A stretch of 64,000 nt of DNA from Arenimonas daejeonensis (GTDB taxonomy: Bacteria; Pseudomonadota; Gammaproteobacteria; Xanthomonadales; Xanthomonadaceae): NCBI RefSeq assembly GCF_007993735.1, contig NZ_CP042453.1, forward strand, positions 310,001-374,000, given 5' to 3'. The notes under the pieces were generated by a model, which saw only the letters and a list, made by a program, of their open reading frames with translations, was not told the DNA's origin and did not search any database. Below, in pieces: positions 38,621 through 47,349 of the stretch (the first letter of the stretch is position 1; each line of letters starts with the position of its first letter). A program made the position numbers and the translations under genes.

Positions 38621-39067
38621 ATGACCCTCAAAGCCCAACTGACCGAAGACATGAAGACCGCGATGAAGGCCGGCGAGAAGGATCGCCTGGGCGTCATCCG
38701 GTTGATCAATGCGGCCATCAAGCAGAAGGAAGTCGACGAGCGGGTCGAGATGACGGATCCGCTGGTGCTGGCGGTGATCGAGAAGATGGTCAAGCAGCGC
38801 AAGGAGTCGATCAGCCAGTACGAGGCCGCCGGCCGCGAGGACCTCGCTGCGGTGGAGCGTTACGAGCTGGGCATCCTCGACACCTACCTGCCGGCCAAGA
38901 TGGACGAGGCGTCGGTGCAGGCGGTGATCGATGCGGCCGTCGCGGAAACCGGCGCGGCCGGTCCGTCTGACATGGGCAAGCTGATGGCGGTGCTCAAGCC
39001 GAAGCTCGCCGGCCAGGCCGACATGGGCCTCGTTTCGCAGCTGGTGAAGAAGAAGCTCGCGGGCTGA
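38621..39067 (+). CDS. GatB/YqeY domain protein
   Basis: A 148-residue protein built only of the YqeY domain, which also forms the tail of GatB, the tRNA-dependent amidotransferase. It begins TLKAQLTEDMKTAMKAGEKD, a helix with the family pattern, has LAAVERYELGILDTYLP near residue 78, and ends with the helical QADMGLVSQLVKKKL. It may bind tRNA acceptor ends, but its free-standing role is not known. It is placed between rpsU and dnaG as in many Proteobacteria. A GGAG ribosome site precedes the ATG. Confidence 0.9.
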   Translation: MTLKAQLTEDMKTAMKAGEKDRLGVIRLINAAIKQKEVDERVEMTDPLVLAVIEKMVKQRKESISQYEAAGREDLAAVERYELGILDTYLPAKMDEASVQAVIDAAVAETGAAGPSDMGKLMAVLKPKLAGQADMGLVSQLVKKKLAG

Positions 39068-39078
39068 CACGCTTAGCT

Positions 39079-39172
39079 GCCTCCCCTGCTGGCAGGGGAG
39101 GGTTGGGGAGGGGTGAGTACTTGCTTCGAAGTTCCACCCCTCCCGGCCTCCCCTGCAGGCAGGGGGAGGAGA
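39079..39172. repeat. Intergenic palindromic repeat, CTCCCCTGC family, copy 2
   Basis: Same family as 8874-8981: CTCCCCTGCTGGCAGGGGAG at the left and CTCCCCTGCAGGCAGGGGGAG at the right (split over two readings), around TACTTGCTTCGAAGTTCCACC. Its right end runs into AGGAGAAG, the only purine-rich stretch before the dnaG start, so the repeat may supply the ribosome site or mask it by folding. Confidence 0.75.
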
Positions 39173-39190
39173 AGTGCAGACTAGGGACCC

Positions 39191-40930
39191 ATGGCCCGCA
39201 TCCCCGACGCATTCATCGACGACCTGCTCGCCCGGACGGACATCGTCGAGGTGGTGGGTTCGCGCATGCCGCTGAAGCGGCAGGGGCGGGAGTATTCGGC
39301 GCGCTGTCCGTTCCATGACGAACGCTCGCCCTCGTTCACGGTGTCGCCGACCAAGCAGTTCTACCACTGCTTCGGCTGCGGGGCGCACGGCACGGCCATC
39401 AGCTTCCTGATGAACTACGACCGGCTCGAGTTCCTCGATGCGGTCGAGGAGCTGGCCAAGCGCTGCGGACTGGAAGTGCCGCGCGATACCCAGCAGCGGA
39501 ACCAGAGCGGCGAGTCGCGCGAGCTCTACGCGGCATTGGAAGCCGCGGAGAAGTTCTTCCGGCAGCAGCTGCAGGGCAGCGCCAAGGCCAAGGCCTACCT
39601 CGAACGCCGCGGCGTGGACGCCGAGAACCAGGCGCGGTTCGGCATCGGCTACGCACCGGAAGGTTTCAACGGCCTGAAGGACGCGCTGGGCACCGACGAA
39701 CGCCGGCTGTCGCTGCTCGACAAGACCGGCATGCTTTCGAAGAGCGACAGCGGCCGCGTCTACGACAAGTTCCGCGACCGGGTGATGTTCCCGATCCACG
39801 ACCGTCGCGGCCGCGTGATCGCTTTTGGTGGGCGCGTGCTGGAGAAGGACGACGGCCCGAAATACCTCAACTCGCCCGAGACCGCGCTGTTCCACAAGGG
39901 CCGCGAACTCTACGGCCTGTGGCAGGTGCGCCAGGCGCATTCGAAGATCCCGCGGCTGGTGGTGGTCGAGGGCTACATGGACGTGGTGGCGCTGTTCCAG
40001 TTCGGCGTGAACACCGCCGTGGCCACGCTGGGTACCGCGACCACGCCCGACCATGCCGAACTGCTGTTCCGCAACGCCGCCGACGTGTACTTCTGTTTCG
40101 ACGGCGACAAGGCCGGGCGCGGCGCGGCGTGGAAGGCGCTGGAGTCGGTGCTGCCGCGCATGCGCGACGGCCGCCAGGCGTTTTTCCTGTTCCTGCCGGA
40201 AGGGGAAGATCCCGACACCATCGTGCGCAAGGAGGGCGCCGCGGGTTTCGACGCGCGCCTGGCGCAGGCGACGCCGCTGTCGGAGTTCTTCTACAACGAG
40301 CTGTCCAAGGACGTGAACCTGGCCGGCATGGAAGGCAAGGCACGCCTGGCCGAGCGGGCGAAACCGCTGCTGGCCAACATCCCCGACGGGGCTTTCCGTG
40401 ACCTGATGCAGCAGCGACTGACCGAGCTGACCGGCGTCGGCCAGCGGGTGGCGCCTGCCCCCGCGCCTCAGGCCACGCCCTCGATGCGTGGCCGCAGCGG
40501 CGTGCCGGCGCCCAAGCGCAGCCTGGTGCGCACGGCGATTTCGCTGCTGCTGCAGAAGCCCGCGCTGGCGCAGGGGCTGGAGCCGCCCTATCTGTTCGGC
40601 GTGCTGCGCCAGCCCGGCATCGAGCTGCTGACCGAACTGATTGCGCTGGCCCGCGAACGTCCCGGCATCACCACCGGCGCAGTGCTGGAACATTTCGTCG
40701 AGCGCGAGGAAGCCGTCGCGCTGCAGAAACTGGCGCTCAACAGCGAACCGGGCAGCGATGCCGAACTGGCGGAAGTTTTCCTCGGCGCCATCGGCCAGCT
40801 CAACGACCAGACCAAACTGCAGCGGCGCGACGAGCTCAATCAGAAGGAACAGCGCGAGGGCCTGAGCCCCGAGGAACAGCGCGAGCGCTGGGCGCTGATC
40901 ATGGAGATCAAGGCGATCAAGGCCGGCTGA
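39191..40930 (+). CDS. dnaG: DNA primase
   Basis: A 579-residue primase that makes RNA primers at replication forks. The N-terminal zinc finger is CPFHDERSPSF...YHCFGCGAHG (C-H-C-C) at residues 40-68; the TOPRIM core has VVVEGYMDVVAL near 260 and CFDGDKAGRGAA near 305; and the C-terminal helicase-interaction domain ends NQKEQREGLSPEEQRERW. The ATG at 39191 is 18 nt past AGGAGAAG at the edge of a palindromic repeat. The gene is convergent with the M56 gene, and rpoD is not adjacent, unlike the enteric operon. Confidence 0.97.
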   Translation: MARIPDAFIDDLLARTDIVEVVGSRMPLKRQGREYSARCPFHDERSPSFTVSPTKQFYHCFGCGAHGTAISFLMNYDRLEFLDAVEELAKRCGLEVPRDTQQRNQSGESRELYAALEAAEKFFRQQLQGSAKAKAYLERRGVDAENQARFGIGYAPEGFNGLKDALGTDERRLSLLDKTGMLSKSDSGRVYDKFRDRVMFPIHDRRGRVIAFGGRVLEKDDGPKYLNSPETALFHKGRELYGLWQVRQAHSKIPRLVVVEGYMDVVALFQFGVNTAVATLGTATTPDHAELLFRNAADVYFCFDGDKAGRGAAWKALESVLPRMRDGRQAFFLFLPEGEDPDTIVRKEGAAGFDARLAQATPLSEFFYNELSKDVNLAGMEGKARLAERAKPLLANIPDGAFRDLMQQRLTELTGVGQRVAPAPAPQATPSMRGRSGVPAPKRSLVRTAISLLLQKPALAQGLEPPYLFGVLRQPGIELLTELIALARERPGITTGAVLEHFVEREEAVALQKLALNSEPGSDAELAEVFLGAIGQLNDQTKLQRRDELNQKEQREGLSPEEQRERWALIMEIKAIKAG

Positions 40931-40965
40931 GCGGCGTCGCACCGTGACTCGACGCAATCCACTTC

Positions 40966-40993
40966 CGCCGGAACCCGAAGGTCCCGGCGGATG
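40966..40993. terminator. Possible bidirectional terminator between dnaG and the M56 gene
   Basis: A stem TCCGCCGG...CCGGCGGA around AACCCGAAGGTC lies in the 69-bp gap between two convergent stops. There is no U-tract, so it may only protect 3' ends. Confidence 0.35.
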
Positions 40994-40999
40994 CGTGAC

Positions 41000-42571
41000 T
41001 CAGTTGCCGGAAGGATTCGGCGCCGGCTTCGCGGACACGATCGGCGGCCCGTAGTAGATCGGGCGGGAGTTGATCTGCGGCTTGGCCCAGAAGTCCTGCG
41101 TCGGCACGTTCAGCGTCAGGTCGAACGCCACCGGCACCAGCACGGTACTGGCCACCGCGATGCCGTTGCGGCGCGCCGGCTCGAACTTCCAGCGTTTCAC
41201 CGCCTGCAGGGCCTTGAACTGGTAGGGCTTGCCCAGCTTGCTCTGCACGACTTCCGGGTTCGACGGCCGGCCGTTGGCATCGACGTCCACCTTGACCACC
41301 ACGTTCTCGGTGGCCTCGAGTTCGTACTCGCGCGAGCTGGCACGGTGCGGCGGATCCGCCAGCCAGATGCCGGTGACCCGCGGTGGCTGGAAGGTCGGGT
41401 CCGGCAACGGCCCGTTGGTGGCGTTCGCCTTCATCGGCGCGACGGTTTCTTCCGGCAGTGAGGTGCGACGGGGTTCCGCGGCGGCCAACTGCACGGGCAC
41501 GTCGAGCGTCACGTCGGCGGCGACCGGCGCCACCGACACGGACAGCGCCGGCACGGCCGGAGCCATCACGACACGCTCCAGACCCGGCAGCGCCGGACGC
41601 GCCGGCAGGGTGACGGCCGGCAGCACCACGGTCTGCACCGGCTGCACCTGCCACAAGGACACCGCCGCCGCCGAACTGGCGAGCAGGGCGATGCCCGCGC
41701 CAAGCAGCAGCCGGGCGGAACCCGGCAAGGGTCGTTTCAACATGGCGATTCTCCACTTCAACGATTGGCTGGACTGCCAATAGCAGCCGACCGGCAGTCC
41801 AAGGTCGGCCAGCTGCGTATTCAGGAGTGCGGTCGCGTAGGTGCGGCCGGACTCGGGATGGTGGCGGAGCACGACGGCGTCGCAGGCCAGTTCCTGGTCC
41901 ACGCGCAGGCGCGCAGCGGCGACATGCACCAGCGGGTTGAACCAGAACACGCAGCGCAACGCGCACATCAGAAGGTTCACCTGCAGGTCGCCACGGCGCA
42001 GGTGAACACGTTCGTGCGCCAGCACCGGGGCGCGCTGCTGCGGGTCGTAGCGCTGTTCGAAATCGGCCGGCAGCACGATGCGCGGGCGCAGCGCGCCGAC
42101 CACCGCCGGGCCGATGCGGCGACTGCTGGCCAGGTAGCTGCCGTCGTCGCGACGGTGCAGCGGACCGAGCCGGCGCAGGAACCCCCGCTGCTGCTCGGCC
42201 AGCCAGGCCACCAGCGCCAGCGCGCCGGCCAGCCAGACCGGGAACAGCCAGTCAGCCGCAGTCCGCGACGACGGCACCTCGACCGGCAAGGCCTCGGACG
42301 ACGGCGACGATGCCCCGACCGGCGCGACCCCCGATTCCACCGCCTGTTCCCCCGTCAACACGGTCGCCACGACCGGCGCGGCTTCCATCACCACCGTGGG
42401 CCGCGGCAGGCTGGTGGCCAGCAGCGCCGCCGGCAGCAGCAGCCAGAGCCACAGCACGCTGCCGGCACCGAGACAGCGGCGCCACAACGGGCGCAGCACC
42501 AGCACGGCCAGGATCGCCAGGCTCGAGGCCAGCGTGGCGCGGAGCAGCCAGTCGAACAGCTCAGCGGCCAT
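41000..42571 (-). CDS. BlaR1/MecR1-type M56 peptidase with C-terminal TonB domain
   Basis: A 523-residue membrane protein. The first 100 residues hold membrane helices, then the M56 zinc peptidase region has VLAHERVHLRRGD (HExxH-like, HERVH) near residue 205 and DQELACDAVVLR (Glu ligand) near 250. A long periplasmic linker leads to a TonB C-terminal-like domain (VVKVDVDANGRPSNPEVV and ALQAVKRWKFEPARRNG) in place of the penicillin-binding domain of true BlaR1. It should sense an envelope signal and inactivate the BlaI-like repressor encoded just upstream, with which it overlaps by 11 bp. The signal need not be a beta-lactam; no beta-lactamase gene is nearby. Confidence 0.87.
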   Translation of the reverse strand: MAAELFDWLLRATLASSLAILAVLVLRPLWRRCLGAGSVLWLWLLLPAALLATSLPRPTVVMEAAPVVATVLTGEQAVESGVAPVGASSPSSEALPVEVPSSRTAADWLFPVWLAGALALVAWLAEQQRGFLRRLGPLHRRDDGSYLASSRRIGPAVVGALRPRIVLPADFEQRYDPQQRAPVLAHERVHLRRGDLQVNLLMCALRCVFWFNPLVHVAAARLRVDQELACDAVVLRHHPESGRTYATALLNTQLADLGLPVGCYWQSSQSLKWRIAMLKRPLPGSARLLLGAGIALLASSAAAVSLWQVQPVQTVVLPAVTLPARPALPGLERVVMAPAVPALSVSVAPVAADVTLDVPVQLAAAEPRRTSLPEETVAPMKANATNGPLPDPTFQPPRVTGIWLADPPHRASSREYELEATENVVVKVDVDANGRPSNPEVVQSKLGKPYQFKALQAVKRWKFEPARRNGIAVASTVLVPVAFDLTLNVPTQDFWAKPQINSRPIYYGPPIVSAKPAPNPSGN

Positions 42572-42938
42572 GGTCGAAGTCCTCGATCAGCTGGCGCAGT
42601 TCCTCGATGTCCTTCCGGCTGAGCCTGCCCTGCTCGCTGAAGTGCGCCACCAGCGGGGCGACACGGCCACCGAACAGCCGATCGACGATGCCTGCGCTCT
42701 CGCCCGCGACCCATTGTTCGCGCTGCAGCAGTGGTCGGTAGCGGTAGCGGCGGCCCTCGCGTTCGGCGGCGATGGCGCCCTTGGTCAGCAGCCGGTTGAT
42801 CAGGGTGCGCACGGTGGCCTCGGCCCAGTCGTTGGGTCCGGCCACCTGGGCGATCAAGTCCTCGGCGGTGGCCTCGCCCGCCGCCCAAAGGGCCTGCATG
42901 ACCACGCTCTCGGCTTCACTGATGGCGATCGGGGACAT
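42561..42938 (-). CDS. BlaI/MecI-family transcriptional repressor
   Basis: A 125-residue winged-helix repressor. The recognition region reads WAEATVRTLINRLLTKGAI near residue 40, followed by the wing EGRRYRYRPLL, and the C-terminal dimer region ends EELRQLIEDFD. Members bind a TTAC-N4-GTAA palindrome and are cleaved after signalling by the M56 partner. Two such palindromes lie just upstream, so the pair is probably autoregulated. The gene overlaps the M56 gene and is divergent from the secreted-protein gene at 43117. Confidence 0.9.
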   Translation of the reverse strand: MSPIAISEAESVVMQALWAAGEATAEDLIAQVAGPNDWAEATVRTLINRLLTKGAIAAEREGRRYRYRPLLQREQWVAGESAGIVDRLFGGRVAPLVAHFSEQGRLSRKDIEELRQLIEDFDHGR

Positions 42939-42954
42939 GGCGGGCCTTCGCTTA

Positions 42955-42991
42955 TTACGGATGTAATTGACCGTTACTTTTACGCCTGTAA
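42955..42991. promoter_or_regulatory. Paired BlaI-type operators upstream of the repressor gene
   Basis: TTAC-GGAT-GTAA at 42955-42966 and TTAC-GCCT-GTAA at 42980-42991 have the same half-sites and spacing, with centres 25 bp apart. They begin 17 bp before the repressor start codon, in an AT-richer patch that would also hold its promoter. The half-sites match the known BlaI/MecI consensus. The divergent gene at 43117 could share the control. Confidence 0.72.
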
Positions 42992-43116
42992 TTTTAAATG
43001 TCAAGTCCGGGCGGGCGCCCTCCCCTCGACCGCGCGCTCGCACCGGGAGGAGTTGTTGCATCGGCCCGGGGCCTGGCATAGCGTGGTTTCCGGCCCGTCG
43101 CCCCCAGGAGAAGAAG

Positions 43117-43626
43117 ATGTCCCACCGCCCTGCCCGCTTGCTGCTCGCCATGTCGCTGATGCTGCCATTCGCCACCGGGGTGGGGGCGCAGGAGACTGCC
43201 GCGGCCCCGGCCGCCGCTGAAGGCAAAACGCTGGAACAGTCCCTGACCGAATTCCGCCAGGGGCTGCTGCAGATCGAAACCGACGTCGTCGCCAAGACCG
43301 TGTCGCTGACCCCCGAGGAAGCGACCGCCTTCTGGCCGGTGTTCAAGCGCTACCAGGAGGAGAAGGTCGCAGTCATCGACGCACAGATCGCCGCGGTCCG
43401 CGAATACTCCGACGACTACTGGACACTGACCCCCGAGGACTCCATGGCGTATGTGGAGTCCCTGCTCGTGCGCGACCAGCGCATCAACGAGCTGCGCGCG
43501 AAGTACCTGGTCGAGTTCGCGAAAGTGCTGCCGCCGGGCAAGGCCGCGCGCGTGATCCACGTCAGCCGCCGCCTCGGCCTGGCCGGCCAGGCCAAGCTCG
43601 CCACCGAAGTCCCACTGGTCCGCTGA
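43117..43626 (+). CDS. Secreted protein of unknown function, 169 aa
   Basis: A signal peptide (RLLLAMSLMLPFATGVGA) is followed by an acidic, helical mature protein. The segment SLTPEEATAFWPVFKRYQEE near residue 67 resembles the LTxxQ-type helical repeats of the Spy/CpxP periplasmic chaperones, but I cannot confirm that family. The ATG at 43117 has a CAGGAGAAG ribosome site; the frame is open 50 codons further up without homology. It is divergent from the BlaI-like gene and convergent with cyoE. If the shared operators act on it too, it may be an envelope-stress output. Confidence 0.65.
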   Translation: MSHRPARLLLAMSLMLPFATGVGAQETAAAPAAAEGKTLEQSLTEFRQGLLQIETDVVAKTVSLTPEEATAFWPVFKRYQEEKVAVIDAQIAAVREYSDDYWTLTPEDSMAYVESLLVRDQRINELRAKYLVEFAKVLPPGKAARVIHVSRRLGLAGQAKLATEVPLVR

Positions 43627-43639
43627 GCCCGCCGCGGGT

Positions 43640-44592
43640 TCAGCGGGGCACGAATTCCAGGGGCGGCACCGATGCCGCCTGTGGAAGCAGCCAGTGGTCC
43701 GCCAGCAGGAAGGCGAACAGCGCCATCAGGTAGATGATCGAATAGTTGAACACCTGCATGGCGTACAGCTCGCCGGGCGGATTCAACAACCTGATGGCGT
43801 AGTAGAGGAAAACGCCACCCAGCACCAAAGCGCCGCCCAGATAGAACACGCCGCTCATCTTGGTCGCCCAGGCAGCACCGTCACCGCCACCAGCAGCACC
43901 GTGTAGAACAGGACCTGCCAGCGGGTGTAGGTGACGCCATAGACCACCGGAAGCATCGGAATGAGTGCTTTGGCGTAGTCATCGCGGCGGAAGATCGCCA
44001 GCGCCCAGAAATGCGGCGGCGTCCAGACGTAGATGATCAGCACCAGCAGCAGCGCGTGGTCGTAGTGCAACGGCGCGCCCGCCAGGTCCGCGAACGCCAG
44101 CCCCGCCGGCCAACCCTTCACCGCGGCCCAACCCAGCAGCGGCGGCGCCGCGCCGGCCAGGCCACCGATGACGATGTTCTGCGGCGTCGCGCGCTTGAGG
44201 TAACCGGTGTAGATGATCGCGTAGCCGATCAACGAGGCGAAGGTCAGCCCCGCGGTGAAGCCGTTCACGCGCCAGGCCAGCAGCGCCATGGACACGGCAC
44301 CCAGCACCACCGCGAACACCAGCACCTGCGCCGGGCGCAGTGAACCGGTCGCCAGTGGCCGGTGCTGGGTGCGCGCCATCAGCACGTCGATGCGCTGGTC
44401 GAGCAGGTGGTTGATCGCCGCCGCCGATGCCGCCGCCAGCCAGATGCCGATCGCGCCCAGCACCATGCGTTCCCAGGGCCAGGCTTCGCCCGGTTCGATC
44501 GCCAGGAACATGCCGATGATCGCGGTGAACACGATCAGCGCGACCACGCGCGGTTTGGTCAGTTCCCAGTAGGCGGCGAAGGGCACCTTCAT
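43640..44592 (-). CDS. cyoE: Protoheme IX farnesyltransferase (heme O synthase), frameshifted
   Basis: About 317 residues, with some eight membrane helices. The prenyltransferase motif [19 protein letters not shown] near residue 62 binds the farnesyl diphosphate-Mg, and [17 protein letters not shown] near 190 is conserved. The enzyme farnesylates heme B to heme O, the substrate of CtaA. The frame breaks near 43870, where CTGCCTGG should read CTGCCCTGG, giving [17 protein letters not shown] and a normal last third; the fragment after it would otherwise look like a separate 72-aa protein. It overlaps the end of ctaA by 4 bp. Confidence 0.92.
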
Positions 44593-45740
44593 TCCGGCGC
44601 CCGCAAGCGTGCCAGCAGGCCGACGACGGTGAACAGCAGCAGCGTCGCGCCGGCGTTGTGCGCCACCGCCACCCACAGCGGCAGTCCCAGCAGCACGTTG
44701 CTGATGCCCAGCGCGACCTGCGCGCACAGCAGCACCAGCAGCACCACGCCCCAGAACACCAGGCCCGGCGTGCGCACCATGCGGATGCCGACCACCAGCA
44801 GGTGGCCGGCGACCAGCAGCGCCATCATCCGGTGCGCCATCTGGATCGCGACCCGCGCCGGGCCGTCCAGCACGCCGCCTTCGTAGTCCACGCCGATGCC
44901 GCGCCAGAGCACGAAACCCTCGCGGTAGTCCTGCGCCGGCCACCACTGGCCCAGGCAGGTCGGGAAATCGGTACCGCAGGCCAGCGCGGCGTAGTTGGCG
45001 CTGGTCCAGCCACCCAGCGCGATCTGCACCACCAGCAGGCCCAGGCCGACCCACAGCAGGCGGCGCAGGCGCGGCGCTTCGGCAAAGACCAGCGCGGGGC
45101 CGGGCGTGGTCTTCCACGCCAGCCAGGTCAGCAGGGACAGCGTCAGCAGCCCGCCCAGCAGGTGCGCCATGACGATGACGGGTTTCACCAGCCAGATCAC
45201 CGTCCACATGCCCAGCACGGCCTGGAAGATGATCACCATCAGCACCAGCAGGCTCAGGCGCGAAGCGTCGGCGTTCGACCAGCGCATCGCCTGGATGAAC
45301 AGGATGGCCTCGGCCACCAGGAACAGCGCGACCGCGAACACATGGTTGGCGTCAGGATCGCCCGCCGCGCTCATGTAAACGGGGATGGACAGCGCGACCA
45401 GCCCCGACGCCACCAGCACGCTGGTCACGCCGAAGGCGCGTTTGCGTGCCGCCAGCAGCGACAGCATCAGCACCAGCACGCCCAGCAGCCCGGCGATGTG
45501 GCGGTGGAACTGTTCACGCCAGGCCTTGGTGACTTCGACCGCGCGCTCGAAGTTTTCATTCGCCGCGCTGATCTCGTGCTCCGCGGTCGGCCAGGTGGCC
45601 TGGCCGTAGCAGGTCGGCCAGTCCGGGCAGCTGAGGCCCGCATTGGACAGGCGCACGAAGCTGCCGAACACGATCACGCCCGGGGCCAGCAGCACGGCGG
45701 CCCAGGCGAGGCGATGGAAATGGCGGTGCGGGCTGGTCAT
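44589..45740 (-). CDS. ctaA: Heme A synthase
   Basis: A 383-residue COX15/CtaA protein that oxidises heme O to heme A for the aa3 oxidase. Two four-helix halves are visible, each with His pairs: [15 protein letters not shown] near residue 78 and [15 protein letters not shown] near 130; [14 protein letters not shown] near 190; [16 protein letters not shown] near 293 and [13 protein letters not shown] near 360. Two periplasmic Cys pairs (CPDWPTC near 38 and CGTDFPTC near 253) fit the proteobacterial type. It is placed directly before cyoE, with overlapping stop and start. Confidence 0.93.
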   Translation of the reverse strand: MTSPHRHFHRLAWAAVLLAPGVIVFGSFVRLSNAGLSCPDWPTCYGQATWPTAEHEISAANENFERAVEVTKAWREQFHRHIAGLLGVLVLMLSLLAARKRAFGVTSVLVASGLVALSIPVYMSAAGDPDANHVFAVALFLVAEAILFIQAMRWSNADASRLSLLVLMVIIFQAVLGMWTVIWLVKPVIVMAHLLGGLLTLSLLTWLAWKTTPGPALVFAEAPRLRRLLWVGLGLLVVQIALGGWTSANYAALACGTDFPTCLGQWWPAQDYREGFVLWRGIGVDYEGGVLDGPARVAIQMAHRMMALLVAGHLLVVGIRMVRTPGLVFWGVVLLVLLCAQVALGISNVLLGLPLWVAVAHNAGATLLLFTVVGLLARLRAPE

Positions 45741-45747
45741 CGGGCGC

Positions 45748-46299
45748 CTACTTCACCACACGTCCGAGGTCCTTGCGCAGTCCCGAAGGATTGAAGCCCG
45801 GGGCGTAACGCAGGACGAGGTAACCATTGGGGTCGGCCAGATAGACCGGCAGGGCGTCGGCCGTGGCCAGGTCCGGCAGCTTCGACTGCAGTCCGGCGCT
45901 GGGGCGCATCGGCACCAGGCCGCTGAATTCGGGCGCATTGGCCGGCAGCTCGCCGAACCAGAGCACCTCGACCTTGTCGGCGTGGCGACCTTCCGACAGC
46001 CAGACGCGGTGCAGCGCGTCGAGCAGCTGCGCACACGGCGCACCGCAGTCTGCCGGCGGCGCCACCACGATGTGCCAATGGCGGTTGGCCGGCTGCCAGG
46101 TCCAGTCCTGGCCATCGGCGCGCTGCAGCGCGACCGCACGCAGGTCGGGATACGGGTCCAGCATTTCGCCGATGTTGCGGGTCTGGCTGGGTTTCCAGCC
46201 GCCGAAGAACAGCGCCGCGGCGATGCCGAAGCTGCCGAGGAAAAACACGGCGACCAGCAGCAGGGTCAGGCGTGAACGGGTTTTCTGGGAAACAGTCAT
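45748..46299 (-). CDS. Membrane-anchored cox-cluster protein with CGAPC motif
   Basis: A 183-residue protein with one N-terminal membrane helix (LTLLLVAVFFLGSFGIAAALF) and a periplasmic domain. The segment HIVVAPPADCGAPCAQLLDALHRVW has a CGAPC motif in the place a thioredoxin-like or SCO1-like fold has its CxxxC, and the end LPVYLADPNGYLVLRYAPG resembles the last strands of that fold. It is found with SURF1 and ctaA in many gammaproteobacterial oxidase clusters. A copper-chaperone or thiol-reductase role is inferred. Its ATG overlaps the SURF1 stop. Confidence 0.75.
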   Translation of the reverse strand: MTVSQKTRSRLTLLLVAVFFLGSFGIAAALFFGGWKPSQTRNIGEMLDPYPDLRAVALQRADGQDWTWQPANRHWHIVVAPPADCGAPCAQLLDALHRVWLSEGRHADKVEVLWFGELPANAPEFSGLVPMRPSAGLQSKLPDLATADALPVYLADPNGYLVLRYAPGFNPSGLRKDLGRVVK

Positions 46300-46992
46300 G
46301 GGCGTCGGCGCAGGTTGAGCACGAGGATGAGGACGAGGGTGGTCGCGGCCAGGCCGAACCACTGCAGGGCGTAACCGCGGTGTTTTTCCGGCGGCAGGGT
46401 GTTGGCGTGCAGCTCGAGGTCGCGTTCATGGCCCAGCGGCAACACCGGATCCAGCCGCAGCACCCGATCGGACAACGCCGGCTGCAGCGACCACGCGGCC
46501 GACACCGCGGCCGGCTCGACCCGCGTCGCCAGCCAGGCGCCGTCCTGGTCGACCAGGCCGGACCCAGCCGCAGTCCGACAGCGGGCGGCGGCACCAGCAG
46601 GCCCGCCAGCAGGTGTTCGCCGCGCGGGCATTCCGCGTCCGGCAGGGCGCGGTCGCCGCCGACCGGCAGCCAGCCCAGGTCCACCAGCAACGGCGGGCCC
46701 GACGGCGCCTGCGCGGCGCAGTACAGACGCATGCCGACCTGCGGGCCGCGGCGCTGGTTGTCCAGCAGCAGGCGCGGCGTATCCATAACCGTGCGCCACC
46801 GGCCACCCGTTCGATCCCCTGCCCGTCCGCGATCGCGACGGCCAGCTCCTGCGGCGGCGCGGCCAGCGCAGCGGAGGCCAGGGCCAGCTGCTCGCGCTTG
46901 ACCTGTTCGCGGCCCAGCTGCCAGCGCCCCAGCGCGGAAAACGCCAGCACCAGGCACAGACCAAGCACGCTCAGCAGGACGCGTCGTTTCAC
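46296..46992 (-). CDS. SURF1 family oxidase assembly protein (two frameshifts)
   Basis: About 232 residues when repaired, with an N-terminal helix (VLLSVLGLCLVLAFSALGRWQLGRE, where the GRWQ-type motif is the SURF1 hallmark) and a C-terminal helix (YALQWFGLAATTLVLILVL). The middle has RLLLDNQRRGPQVG, LLVDLGWLPVGGDR and HLLAGLLVPPP. SURF1 helps insert heme A into oxidase subunit I. One base is missing near 46788 and one near 46563; with both, the gene from the GTG at 46992 is a whole number of codons. It is divergent from the DUF2909 gene and followed by the CGAPC protein. Confidence 0.88.
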
Positions 46993-47049
46993 CCCTGCCG
47001 TCCCCGGCAGGCGGATAATGCGCGCCTGACCTTCGAATGGACGACTGCC

Positions 47050-47255
47050 GTGCAGAAGCTGCTCATCATCGCTTTCCTGATCCTGATCGTCTGGAACCTG
47101 GGCGCAGGCCTGTATTACATGATGGTGGACAAGGGCAAGACCGAACGCACCGTGAAGTCGCTGACCTGGCGCATCGGCCTGTCGGTGGCCCTGATCCTGC
47201 TGGTGATCGCCGGAATCTTCACCGGCGTGATCTGCCGCACGGCGTCGGCGGCTGA
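47050..47255 (+). CDS. DUF2909-type twin-transmembrane protein (probable frameshift at end)
   Basis: A 68-residue protein with two helices (LLIIAFLILIVWNLGAGLYY and IGLSVALILLVIAGIFTGVI) separated by a short basic loop, the layout of the DUF2909 family seen next to SURF1 and coxC. The start is a GTG at 47050. As given, the frame passes through the hairpin repeat and stays open 425 codons antisense to coxC, which cannot be real. One missing base near 47239 would stop it at 47255 with the end ICRTGVGG. Function unknown; the gene order suggests an oxidase-linked role. Confidence 0.72.
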
Positions 47256-47266
47256 TCAAAAAACTT

Positions 47267-47329
47267 GTGGGAGGGACTTCAGTCCCGATGGCCTTTCGCG
47301 AAAGGCATCGGGACTGAAGTCCCTCCCAC
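47267..47329. repeat. Long hairpin repeat, GGGACTTCAGTCCC family
   Basis: A near-perfect palindrome: GTGGGAGGGACTTCAGTCCC continues as GATGGCCTTTCG, and the other arm mirrors it to CCTCCCAC, giving a stem of about 30 bp. Same family as 20565-20662. It lies just after the DUF2909 stop and 20 bp beyond the coxC stop, between convergent genes, and may end both transcripts. Confidence 0.85.
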
Positions 47330-47349
47330 GGTGGCCCGACCCCTTGGGG

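Noticed and set aside
41000-42938. A beta-lactam resistance locus
   Set aside because: The BlaI/M56 pair alone does not show it. The sensor lacks a penicillin-binding domain and there is no beta-lactamase gene in the window.
43640-43858. A separate 72-aa membrane protein next to cyoE
   Set aside because: It is the normal last part of heme O synthase, cut off by a one-base loss near 43870.
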